Assembly: GCA_039181495.1 (NCBI GenBank)
Contig: JBCDCP010000035.1
Coordinates: forward strand, 1-24,499
Direction of reading: 5' to 3'
DNA: 24,499 nucleotides
DNA from: JBCDCP01 sp039181495
Lineage (GTDB): Bacteria; Pseudomonadota; Alphaproteobacteria; Rhizobiales; Tepidamorphaceae
This document shows positions 16,319-23,836 of the stretch, one piece after another. The notes beneath the pieces were generated by a model. It had not been told where the DNA came from. It searched no databases and worked only from the letters and a program-made list of their open reading frames with translations. How positions within the stretch are numbered: the first letter of the stretch is position 1; each line of letters starts with the position of its first letter. The translations under genes and the position numbers were made by a program.

Positions 16319-17785
16319 TTACTTAACGATGAACCCAACCGATCCGTGATAGGTGCCGCTTGGATTGGCTCCGGTCACGCCGTAGACCTCGTTCAGCCGA
16401 CCGAACAGAGCGGCCTCGAAGTCATTCGGGACTGTGAGGTTCTTGTCGGGGCGATCAAACTCGCGTCTGGCCGCCGGGGCGACAATGTAAGGTGTGACGA
16501 TCACCAGCATCTCGGTTTCGTTGTTGACGAAATCCTGGCTGCGGAACAGCTGCCCGATAACAGGCAAATCCTTCACCACAGGTAGGCCGTTGATCACGTA
16601 GTTGCGGTCCTGGCGGATGAGGCCGGCCATAACCAGGGAGCCGCCGCTGGGCAGTTCGACCGTGGTTTCGGCGCGTCGCACCGTCAGCGCCGGCAGTGTC
16701 ACCCCCTGGAGCACCAGTGCATTTTCAGCGGAGAGCTCCGATACTTCGGTGTTCACGCGCAGGCTGATCCGTTCCTCGGACATCACCACCGGGGTCATAC
16801 CCAGACCGACACCAAATTCCTTGAACTCAATGGTCAGGTTTCCGTCTTCGTCGCGCCCGACCGGAATGGGAAACTCACCACCAGCCAGGAACTTTGCCGC
16901 TTCACCAGAGATCGCTGACAGCGTCGGCTCGGCGAGCACGCGTGCCAGCCCTTGGCGTTCCATCGCCTGGACGACGGCTGTTATGTTACCGTTGCTACCG
17001 ACATCGAAACTGCCGATCAGGGCATTGGTTGGCAGAGTGTTGGAAGCGCTGAAAGCATTGTTGAGGCTGAGGAGCGCGCCGCCAGGAACGCCACCATTAA
17101 TGACATTAGTGGCTATACCATTGACAGCGCTGGGAAAATCAATGCCAAACTGTTTCAGGACCGTGCGTCGCACTTCAACGATCTGCACTCGTGCCTGGAC
17201 CTGTTCTTTGCTGCGCACAGCCAGCATCGACAGGACTTTTTCTTCATCGCCAATAAAGCGTTGTGCGATCTCAACGGCCTTCTGAGAGTCGAGTGGTGTG
17301 CGGACCGAACCTGACAAAACGATATTGTCGTTCATCGCGTCGACGATGACCGATGAATCGGGGATCAGGGTCTGAATCTTGTGGCGTAGCGTCGTCAGAT
17401 CGCGTTCGACGTCGACTTCCAGTGCTGCGATCTGGGTCCCGTGTTCATCGAAGAAGAACACGTTGGTCTGTCCGACTTCCATGCCGATGAGATACGCGCG
17501 GCGCGCCGTCCGCATCACTGCGTCCGCAATTGCTGGATTGGACACCAGAACATCGCGTGCATCGCGCGGTAGATCGATCACGAGCGACTTGTCCAGCCCC
17601 AAGCGAACCGACTCCGATTGGCCATGCATCGAGATCGGCGCATCAACAGCGCCAGCAGACGAAGCCGTAGACATCCATATGAAAACAGCCATTGTCGCCG
17701 CAAGCCCATATGCCAACAGTGGCACACGCAGGTTGGCGAACAGCCCGCCGTGCAAGAATTTTGTGCGGTACTGGAACCGTGTCAT
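16319..17785 (-). CDS. cpaC: CpaC/RcpA, Tad pilus secretin
   Basis: CpaC forms the outer-membrane channel of the Flp pilus. The start at 17785, 4 nt after the cpaB stop, gives 488 residues; an upstream open extension overlaps cpaB and is ignored. There is a long signal region (about 20-46), a pilus N-terminal domain (about 58-125), a BON-like domain (about 128-190), a linker domain and the secretin core (about 280-460), which contains GLGMTPVV, PSGGSLVMAGLI and the hallmark LPVVKDLPVIGQLFRS. The periplasmic N-domain resembles the whole core of the separate + strand protein at 19935-20609. Confidence 0.95.
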   Translation of the reverse strand: MTRFQYRTKFLHGGLFANLRVPLLAYGLAATMAVFIWMSTASSAGAVDAPISMHGQSESVRLGLDKSLVIDLPRDARDVLVSNPAIADAVMRTARRAYLIGMEVGQTNVFFFDEHGTQIAALEVDVERDLTTLRHKIQTLIPDSSVIVDAMNDNIVLSGSVRTPLDSQKAVEIAQRFIGDEEKVLSMLAVRSKEQVQARVQIVEVRRTVLKQFGIDFPSAVNGIATNVINGGVPGGALLSLNNAFSASNTLPTNALIGSFDVGSNGNITAVVQAMERQGLARVLAEPTLSAISGEAAKFLAGGEFPIPVGRDEDGNLTIEFKEFGVGLGMTPVVMSEERISLRVNTEVSELSAENALVLQGVTLPALTVRRAETTVELPSGGSLVMAGLIRQDRNYVINGLPVVKDLPVIGQLFRSQDFVNNETEMLVIVTPYIVAPAARREFDRPDKNLTVPNDFEAALFGRLNEVYGVTGANPSGTYHGSVGFIVK

Positions 17786-17789
17786 GGAC

Positions 17790-18584
17790 TTACTGTCCCC
17801 CTTCCAACCGGCCGGACTGCCCAAACCGGACGGTCCGCACGGTGCCCGTAGGCCCGCTATTGAGATCCGACGCAGTTTCATCGTCCTCGGCGCTATCGAG
17901 CACCGAGCGTAAAGCCAGCGAGATTTCACCAACATTGGCGGCCAGTGCGAGGACCTCGGCTTCGCGACGACTCAACTCCAGCGTTGCGACGCTGCCGACA
18001 ACCACCTGCTCGTCATCTTGCTCCTCAACCGTTTGGTCGATGGCCAGCACGCGCACGTTGCGCAGAATTGTCTCTGAGATCGAAGTCTGGCGTGACGCGG
18101 AGTTTGCGTTTTCGATTGTCCGAGTGACGATCACGTCGACCCGGTCATTGGGTAGGATGAAGCCGCCTGCGCCGGTTTCAGGCGAAACTGGCGTGGCACT
18201 GGCCAATTTGCCCTTTGGCAAAATGGCCGACAAAAAGCCGCCGGAGCCCGACTCGACAAGTTTAGATTCGCGAATGGGCTCACCGCCGAAAAGTGAGGCG
18301 CGGCTGACCCGACCGACGAATTCTTCGATTGCATCGGGCTGACTATCCTTGCGGATGAGATTTGCCGCTTGTGTCTCCGGCCAGTCCTGCCATTCGAGGT
18401 CCGTTTCCGAAATGCGTTTACCGGCCCGGATGTCACGAGCAGCGACCAGCACGGTCATAGCGCCCACGGCAGTTTCGACGCGGACCACTTCCGGCTCGCT
18501 GCCGCCCAGAGAGCGCAATAGCAAGAAGGCAATAAGGCCGGCGCCGATCGCTGTGGCCAGCACGATGTTTTTCGACGTACGCAT
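17790..18584 (-). CDS. cpaB: CpaB/RcpC, Tad pilus assembly protein
   Basis: CpaB is a periplasmic component, anchored by an N-terminal helix, that works with the CpaC secretin. ATG 18584 gives 264 residues, with a membrane anchor (about 7-24), an SAF domain (about 43-107, AARDIRAGKRISETDLEW) and the RcpC-type C-terminal region (about 120-225, with GGFILPNDRVDVIVTRT). A GGAG lies 10 nt upstream. A terminator-like hairpin ends about 23 nt before the start codon, so expression may be adjusted separately from cpaA. The stop is 4 nt from the cpaC start. Confidence 0.93.
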   Translation of the reverse strand: MRTSKNIVLATAIGAGLIAFLLLRSLGGSEPEVVRVETAVGAMTVLVAARDIRAGKRISETDLEWQDWPETQAANLIRKDSQPDAIEEFVGRVSRASLFGGEPIRESKLVESGSGGFLSAILPKGKLASATPVSPETGAGGFILPNDRVDVIVTRTIENANSASRQTSISETILRNVRVLAIDQTVEEQDDEQVVVGSVATLELSRREAEVLALAANVGEISLALRSVLDSAEDDETASDLNSGPTGTVRTVRFGQSGRLEGGQ

Positions 18585-18607
18585 GACCCGCCTACTCCAG
18601 ACAAAAG

Positions 18608-18631
18608 GGCAAGGCCGCATCCGGCCGTGCC
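18608..18631 (-). terminator. Terminator-like hairpin in the cpaB leader
   Basis: Read on the - strand, GGCACGGCCG pairs with CGGCCTTGCC (9 of 10 bp) around the loop GATG, followed at once by CTTTTGT. This is the shape of an intrinsic terminator. It lies between cpaA and cpaB, just before the cpaB GGAG and start codon, so it could reduce read-through or act as an attenuator. Confidence 0.55.
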
Positions 18632-18726
18632 TACACCTGAGGGGAGGCTAGTCCGCGTTCGGTCAAATTATGGTTAACAGGGTCTATCGAATTTTTGCGA
18701 AGCTTGGGGCGCGCAACCAAACGAGA

Positions 18727-19227
18727 CTAGAAACCGGTGAGTTCGGCCCAGCGCGTGTCCCCGAAAACAACCAACCCGGCAATCGCCATGGCCACGCCGT
18801 AGGGTATCCCGGTTTCAGACTGATGCAGCCGATCAAGTGGATCGACCCGCATCAAGAAAACCGGCAGTGGAAACGCCCTGTAGAGTACCAGAATTAAGGC
18901 CATCAGACCGCCAAGAACGGTGGACAGCGCGGCAAATGCGTACAACTGGTCCCAACCAACCCACAGCGCGGCCACCGCAAAGAACTTTGCATCGCCCCCT
19001 CCGATCCATCCAGGCACGAAGAGCAGAAAACCGATGAGTAGGCACAATCCGCCAGCGGCGAAATGCATGCCCAACTCTGGCAGTGACAACTCTGACAGTA
19101 GTGCAACCAGGCAGAACATCGCGAGAAAGAACGACACAAACTTGTTCGGGATCCTCAGGGTGAGAAAGTCCAGAATCGCGGCCATCATCATTGAGAAAGG
19201 GAAAGTGTACGCCAGGATCATGCTCAT
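18727..19227 (-). CDS. cpaA: CpaA/TadV, prepilin peptidase
   Basis: This is a small 166-residue aspartic membrane protease of the A24 family. It cleaves the leader of Flp and, in Tad systems, of TadE/TadF pseudopilins. The two catalytic aspartates are visible: Asp20 in AAILDFLTLRIPN and Asp79 in GGGDAKFF, plus the conserved GIPYG near the C-terminus. It lacks the N-methyltransferase domain of classical PilD, as expected for TadV. There are about five to six hydrophobic helices. It lies 240 nt after flp with an intrinsic terminator between, so its expression should be lower than that of pilin. Confidence 0.93.
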   Translation of the reverse strand: MSMILAYTFPFSMMMAAILDFLTLRIPNKFVSFFLAMFCLVALLSELSLPELGMHFAAGGLCLLIGFLLFVPGWIGGGDAKFFAVAALWVGWDQLYAFAALSTVLGGLMALILVLYRAFPLPVFLMRVDPLDRLHQSETGIPYGVAMAIAGLVVFGDTRWAELTGF

Positions 19228-19349
19228 CAGAGATCCAATCTTGGATTAATGCTCAGCTCTAGATGAGTTCATAGCAGCGAGGGATGAAGAAGACGTTTGT
19301 TTCCGGACTTGGAAGGTCCTCAGGTGAGGTTAGACGCAACAGCAGGCAC

Positions 19350-19379
19350 AAACAAAAAGGCCGACGCTTGCGCCGGCCT
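19350..19379 (-). terminator. Intrinsic terminator after flp
   Basis: On the - strand AGGCCG...CGGCCT forms a GC-rich hairpin (19358-19379) followed directly by TTTTTGTTTG. It lies between flp and cpaA in the direction of their transcription. It should end most pilin transcripts while letting a fraction read into the assembly genes. Confidence 0.8.
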
Positions 19380-19467
19380 CCCTGTGAACGATCCGGTTTG
19401 GTGCCGGGCGTCCCATTTTTTCTGGCAGCATGCCGACCAGACCAACTGGCTGACATGCCCTACGGCA

Positions 19468-19647
19468 TTAGCCGTCGCCGCCACCACCGGTAAGGGCAGT
19501 GTTGATGCCTGTGAAAACGCCGTTCAGCGTGCCACCCAGCGCCTGGACGGCACCGATGATGACGACAGAAACGCCAGCGGCAATCAGGCCATATTCGATG
19601 GCGGTCGCGCCCGATTCGCACTTGGCGAAACGCTTGATCATGGTCAT
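19468..19647 (-). CDS. flp: Flp, type IVb major pilin
   Basis: Flp is the major pilin subunit of the Tad pilus, 59 residues from ATG 19647. GGAG lies 8 nt upstream; an in-frame start 21 nt earlier has no such site. A short basic leader, MTMIKRFAKCESG, ends in the processing Gly, followed by ATAIEYGLIAAG with Glu at +5 and Tyr at +6, the class IVb Flp signature. The hydrophobic helix runs over about 20-45, and the tail is Gly-rich, ending GGGGDG. It is the first gene of the - strand pilus genes and is followed by a strong terminator. It is divergent from the secretin-N-domain gene. Confidence 0.95.
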   Translation of the reverse strand: MTMIKRFAKCESGATAIEYGLIAAGVSVVIIGAVQALGGTLNGVFTGINTALTGGGGDG

Positions 19648-19934
19648 GACTCTAACTCCGTTCTTCAACCAACGGCCACGGTGTTCCGTGATCCGATGCC
19701 CGCACTATGAGCGGGGGGTCTTCCGAAATCATGAATCGAATCGATCGAGATCGGATTGAGCGGCGCTATGATTATCGAATGCTTATCAGGTTCGCTAAGG
19801 TGCTAGTGAATCAGGCGCATGTTCCTTGGAATCACCACGTGAGATTGGCCTATAGCGGTTGCGCGCGTTGGGAGTTCATTAACCACGGCACTGTCTAATG
19901 CGGAGAGTCTGCCACCTTCTTCCTGGAGTGAACA
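19648..19934. promoter_or_regulatory. Divergent promoter region, flp / secretin-N-domain gene
   Basis: This 287-bp non-coding stretch separates flp (-) from the + strand gene at 19935. It should hold promoters in both directions. An imperfect palindrome of ATC/GAT elements lies near 19735-19760. I see no full TTAA-N7-TTAA CtrA site and no clear sigma-54 site, only isolated TTAA words. Confidence 0.45.
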
Positions 19935-20609
19935 GTGTCCACGCGCAGCGTTTCAGTAGGCACCGCGGTCACGGCGTTCTTTTGCCTGTCGATCTTTGTA
20001 GGATTCGCGATTCTTCTATTGTTGAGTTCTGGCGTTACGGCGAGGGCTGACGATGGAGCGTCGATGGAATCCGATGTGCTGGAGCGCGAGATCCGGCAGA
20101 TAGAGATTCACACCAAGAAAGAAGATGACCTGGCCAGTGCCGACATTCCTTTTGACATCGTCGAAGAGGAACCGGTTCTTGAGGATGCCCCTTTCTTGGA
20201 TGCGGTGCCTGTACCTTATGAATCGCGGCGCATCATACTTGGCATAGACAGAGCGCAACTCATGCGCCTGGACGGATCAGTCGACACGATCGTGATCGGC
20301 AATACCGTCATTGCAGACGCGGCCGTGTATGATCAGTCAACGCTCGTTCTGACCGGCAAGGCGTTTGGCGAGACAAACATCATCGTTATCGACTCAATGG
20401 GAAATGTGATCCGGGCGGCGGACATTCGGGTTGGCCAGCCAAATGATGTTGTAGTCATCAACCGGGGTGCTAGTCAGACCACCTATTCTTGCGCGCCCCA
20501 CTGTTCACGCACCTTGCGGATTGGCGATCAGCCAGAGAACTTCGACGCAACACTATCCCAGACCCAGGCCATTATCGGGTTGAATACAGGTGGACAGTCC
20601 GCACGGTGA
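19935..20609 (+). CDS. Stand-alone pilus secretin N-domain protein
   Basis: The 224-residue product starts at a GTG with GGAG 6 nt upstream. An N-terminal hydrophobic segment (about 12-32) followed by TARADD looks like a signal peptide. An acidic linker (about 40-97, rich in Glu, Asp and Pro) precedes a domain (about 98-168) that aligns with the CpaC N-domain encoded nearby: LGIDRAQLMRL, IADAAV and GETNIIVID match LGLDKSLVIDL, IADAVM and GQTNVFFFD. There is no secretin barrel. The tail has a cysteine pair (Cys186, Cys190 in CAPHC) followed by RTLRIGD. It is probably periplasmic and works with the Tad pore; its exact role is unknown. Confidence 0.8.
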   Translation: MSTRSVSVGTAVTAFFCLSIFVGFAILLLLSSGVTARADDGASMESDVLEREIRQIEIHTKKEDDLASADIPFDIVEEEPVLEDAPFLDAVPVPYESRRIILGIDRAQLMRLDGSVDTIVIGNTVIADAAVYDQSTLVLTGKAFGETNIIVIDSMGNVIRAADIRVGQPNDVVVINRGASQTTYSCAPHCSRTLRIGDQPENFDATLSQTQAIIGLNTGGQSAR

Positions 20610-20691
20610 TGACCCGAGAAACCCGGCGCTATGTTCTTTCTCAAGCTCACGAGATGGTTGATCGAAGGTGAATCAGTCCGATCGGCCTTAA

Positions 20692-20723
20692 CCGTTGAAA
20701 AGCAACGGAGTGGCAAGCTTTTT
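20692..20723 (+). terminator. Possible terminator after the N-domain gene
   Basis: CCGTTG-AAAAG-CAACGG (20692-20708) is a perfect 6-bp stem, and CTTTTT follows about 10 nt later. The gap before the T-run weakens the case. It lies in the 147-nt spacer before the first TadE-like gene. Confidence 0.3.
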
Positions 20724-20792
20724 CCGTTAGACCATCAGTGATGCTCGGCGGGTCTCATGTGGAGACATCCGAGTCAGCTACGGGGTTCGGAT

Positions 20793-21356
20793 ATGCGGCG
20801 GCCAGCGAGAAACATCAAAAACCGCAACATTCTGGTCGCAATTCGGCGCAACGAGGACGGTGTGGCTGCAGTAGAATTCGCGCTCGTGGCGGCGCCATTC
20901 TTGGCTGTTATCTTCGCTATATTGCAGATAGGTCTCATATTCATGGCGGGACAGTCGCTGGACGCCGCAACCTCCGAAGCCTCGCGCATGATCCGTACGG
21001 GTGAGGCCCACGATGCTGGCATGGGAACCAACCAATTCCGTGACATGATCTGTGGCAGTACATCAATTCTGCCCGATTGCAGCGGCCGCCTTCAGATCGA
21101 CGTTCGCCGCGTAGCAAACTTCTCCGACGCCGCGATGAGGGGAGAGATCGTCGACGGTGAGTTGGACGATGAGAATTTTGGATTTGATATCGGCGCAGCC
21201 AACGAGATCATCGTTGTACGCGCATTCTATGAATGGCCGGTTTGGGTGCCATTCCTCGCGCTACCGGACGGCGAGCCGATCAAATATGGCGATTTGGATA
21301 GCGGCAACTTCCTGTTGACTAGTGCTCTCGTGTTTCGCAACGAGCCATTTTCCTGA
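20793..21356 (+). CDS. TadE-like minor pseudopilin
   Basis: This 187-residue protein has a basic leader ending in Gly23, then VAAVEFALVAAPF with Glu28 at +5, the TadE/TadF prepilin-like cleavage site, and a single hydrophobic helix (about 29-52). The exported part contains two cysteines (in MICGSTSILPDCSG) that may form a disulfide. The TadE motif indicates processing by CpaA and a role as a minor pilus component. An in-frame ATG at 20757 would add 12 residues; neither start has a strong ribosome binding site, and 20793 is chosen for the more usual leader length. It lies 9 nt before a second TadE-like gene. Confidence 0.85.
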   Translation: MRRPARNIKNRNILVAIRRNEDGVAAVEFALVAAPFLAVIFAILQIGLIFMAGQSLDAATSEASRMIRTGEAHDAGMGTNQFRDMICGSTSILPDCSGRLQIDVRRVANFSDAAMRGEIVDGELDDENFGFDIGAANEIIVVRAFYEWPVWVPFLALPDGEPIKYGDLDSGNFLLTSALVFRNEPFS

Positions 21357-21365
21357 GGTCGGATC

Positions 21366-21950
21366 ATGTCCTTGCAGTTTAAGCTGGCCATTCGCGGGTT
21401 AGTTGCCCGGCTCACGTCTCACCCGATTGTCCGGATCGGGAAAGACGAGAAGGGTGTGGCAATTGTCGAATTCGCACTGATCTTTCCGTTGCTCCTGCTG
21501 GCGCTTCTCGGCAGTGTCGACGTGACCCGTGCCATGATGGCCGACCGCAAGCTCTCGGCCATGGCCAGCTCCGTCGGCGATCTCGTCGCGCGCGAGGAAG
21601 CCATGCAATCCGGCACCATGGATCAGATATTTGATGCAGTTGCGCCGCTAATGACGCCCTACAATGCTGACCTCGCGGATATTCGCGTCACCAGTCTCAG
21701 GGTCGAAGAGAATGGCGGCGAAAAGAGAGCGCGCGTCGAATGGAGTCGCGCGCGCAATATGGCAGGTTTGGCCGACGACGCCATTGTAGATGTGCCTGAA
21801 GCGCTGCTTCAGAACACACTGGGGCTGGTTTACGTCGAGGGTGCATATGAATACCAGCCGCTCTTCGGGTTGGTTCTGAGCAGCTCGATCCAGTTTTCGG
21901 AGGATCTCTATTTCGTGCCGCGCGTTTCAGCCGTGATTGAGATGGAGTAG
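21366..21950 (+). CDS. TadE/TadF-like minor pseudopilin
   Basis: This 194-residue protein has a leader ending in Gly30, then VAIVEFALIFPLLLLALLG with Glu35 at +5 and one membrane helix (about 31-55). The exported domain (about 60-194) has no cysteine and no von Willebrand fold, so this is not a full TadG. GAGG lies upstream of the ATG, 9 nt after the previous gene's stop, so the pair is co-transcribed. It is a likely CpaA substrate acting with its neighbour in pilus initiation. Confidence 0.85.
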   Translation: MSLQFKLAIRGLVARLTSHPIVRIGKDEKGVAIVEFALIFPLLLLALLGSVDVTRAMMADRKLSAMASSVGDLVAREEAMQSGTMDQIFDAVAPLMTPYNADLADIRVTSLRVEENGGEKRARVEWSRARNMAGLADDAIVDVPEALLQNTLGLVYVEGAYEYQPLFGLVLSSSIQFSEDLYFVPRVSAVIEME

Positions 21951-22138
21951 CCCGAGCTCCTCGTGGGCCAAGCGTCCTGCGCGTGCGCGACAAGCTGTTG
22001 GTATCGGATGCTCGCCTTGACGGCACCATGACGCATTCCTACGTTCCGGCTCCAGAGAATCGCAAATTTGCGGCAGTAATGACCTGTTGTCCAAGGCAAC
22101 CGGGAAATCTGTCCCCTTGCCCTTTAAGGAGCTGATCA

Positions 22139-22459
22139 ATGGCAACCAATCCGGTTACCGATGCCACATTCGATAGCGACGTTCTCAGTGCCGACACGCC
22201 AGTTGTGGTCGATTTCTGGGCCGAATGGTGCGGTCCATGCAAGCAGATTGCACCGGTGCTTGATGAGCTCGCCGAAGAGATGGGCGGTGATGTCAAGATC
22301 GTCAAAATGAACATTGACGAGAACATGAACACACCATCGAAATACGGTGTCCGAGCGATCCCCACACTGATGCTCTTCAAGGGTGGTGAGCTTGCCTCGA
22401 CGCAGGTGGGTGTTCAGTCCAAGAGCAAGCTTGTCAGCTGGGTGAAGGACGCGGTCTGA
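22139..22459 (+). CDS. trxA: TrxA, thioredoxin
   Basis: This is a cytosolic 106-residue thioredoxin that reduces protein disulfides. The active site WCGPC is at 30-34, preceded by VVVDFWAE, and the cis-Pro lies in AIPTLMLFKGGE. The length is standard. A strong ribosome binding site AAGGAG lies 7 nt upstream of the ATG. It converges on folC with an 18-nt spacer and follows the pilus genes by 188 nt; that spacer must hold its promoter, but I cannot mark one with confidence. Confidence 0.96.
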   Translation: MATNPVTDATFDSDVLSADTPVVVDFWAEWCGPCKQIAPVLDELAEEMGGDVKIVKMNIDENMNTPSKYGVRAIPTLMLFKGGELASTQVGVQSKSKLVSWVKDAV

Positions 22460-22477
22460 GCTGAGGCCCCGCCGCCA

Positions 22478-23809
22478 TTAGGCCGGTTCCGCCGCAAGAA
22501 GCGATAGCGCTTCACCGGCCAGATACAGAGACCCGCAAATGACGACCCGCGCCGGCCCGTTGTCTCCGGCGCGGGTCATTGCATTTCTGAGACCGTCTGT
22601 TGCTTCGGCGGGAATGCCGCACTGCTGTGCGACTTCGGCCAGGTGAAGCGGCGCAATTCCGGCTTCGCTGCCAGAGACCGACACGGTGAGAACTTGCCCG
22701 GCAAGCCCTGAGAACGGCTCAAGATAGGCGATAGGGTCTTTTGTGTTGAGCATGCCGCAAACGAGAACCAGCGGCTTTTGTGCACGATCCTGCAGGTCCG
22801 CCAACGCTTCCGCCAAGGCCTTTCCCGCGGATGCGTTGTGGCCGCCATCTATCCAGAGCTCCGAGCCCAACGGAAGCGACGCCAGTAATGGGCCGGACGA
22901 AACGCGTTGAAGCCGCGCTGGCCACTCGGCAGTTTCAACCCCCTGGGCAATATCACGTTCTGACAACTTCTCATGCGTTTGCCGAAGCGTGGCAATGGCG
23001 GTTCCGGCATTGGCGATCTGATGCCGGCCGGGCAGGCGTGGCAACGGCAGATCCAGCAGGCCATGCTGATCCTCGAACACGAGCCGTCCGTGCTCTTCCC
23101 GAACCTGCCAGTCGCGGTCAGCGACGAAGACGGGCGCCTTTTGCGCAACGCAAACGGCCAGAATTGCATCGAGGGCATCATTCAGTTGTGGCCCGACGAC
23201 GCACGGCCGCTGCGGCTTGATGATACCGGCCTTCTCGCGCGCTATTCCGTCGATCTCGCTACCGAGATACTCCGCATGATCGTGCGACACCGGGGTAATG
23301 ACGGTTGAGAGCGGCTTATCGATCACGTTGGTTGCGTCAAGCCGTCCGCCAAGACCGACTTCGAGCAGCAGGACATCCGCTGGCCGGCTGGCAAATGCGT
23401 GGAGGGCGGCGGCCGTGGTGATCTCGAATACCGTGATTGGCGCGCCATCATTACGCTCTTCAGCGAAGGCCAGGGCCTCGGTCAGAGCTGCCTCATTAAT
23501 CAGCTCGCCGCCTCCCACATGCCCTGGAAGTGGTCCTAGCCGGATGCGCTCATGAAAGCGCACGAGATGTGGCGACGTATAGACATGAACGGAGTAGCCG
23601 GCCGCTTCCAGCATTGCACGCATGAAAGCGATCGTTGAGCCTTTGCCATTGGTGCCAGCCACATGGATGACAGGCGGCAGGCGCTTCTCGGGATGATCCA
23701 TCGCCGCCAGCACACGGCGCATGCGGCCAAGCGACATGTCGATCTTGCGCGGGTGAAGCGCCGTAAGACGCTGCATTATTGCGTCTGATGGACGTGTCGT
23801 GTCGGTCAA
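22478..23809 (-). CDS. folC: FolC, dihydrofolate synthase / folylpolyglutamate synthase
   Basis: FolC ligates glutamate to dihydropteroate and extends the polyglutamate tail of folates, using ATP. The 443 residues contain the Mur-ligase-like P-loop AGTNGKGS (51-58), TSPHL (78-82), VGLGGRLDATN (151-161), DHAEYLG (177-183), the REKAGI motif with the probable carbamylated Lys193, and DGGHN in the C-terminal domain. The start is a TTG at 23809, chosen because the family normally has about 15 residues before the LHP segment; an ATG at 23776 is the alternative. It lies 27 nt after accD, so the two are probably co-transcribed. Confidence 0.94.
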   Translation of the reverse strand: MTDTTRPSDAIMQRLTALHPRKIDMSLGRMRRVLAAMDHPEKRLPPVIHVAGTNGKGSTIAFMRAMLEAAGYSVHVYTSPHLVRFHERIRLGPLPGHVGGGELINEAALTEALAFAEERNDGAPITVFEITTAAALHAFASRPADVLLLEVGLGGRLDATNVIDKPLSTVITPVSHDHAEYLGSEIDGIAREKAGIIKPQRPCVVGPQLNDALDAILAVCVAQKAPVFVADRDWQVREEHGRLVFEDQHGLLDLPLPRLPGRHQIANAGTAIATLRQTHEKLSERDIAQGVETAEWPARLQRVSSGPLLASLPLGSELWIDGGHNASAGKALAEALADLQDRAQKPLVLVCGMLNTKDPIAYLEPFSGLAGQVLTVSVSGSEAGIAPLHLAEVAQQCGIPAEATDGLRNAMTRAGDNGPARVVICGSLYLAGEALSLLAAEPA

Positions 23810-23836
23810 AGCTCGGGGGCCACGAACTGTGTCATC

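Noticed and set aside
18661..18700. CtrA binding site suggested by GGTTAAC near the cpaB leader
   Set aside because: Only one TTAAC half is present; the second TTAA at the required spacing is missing.
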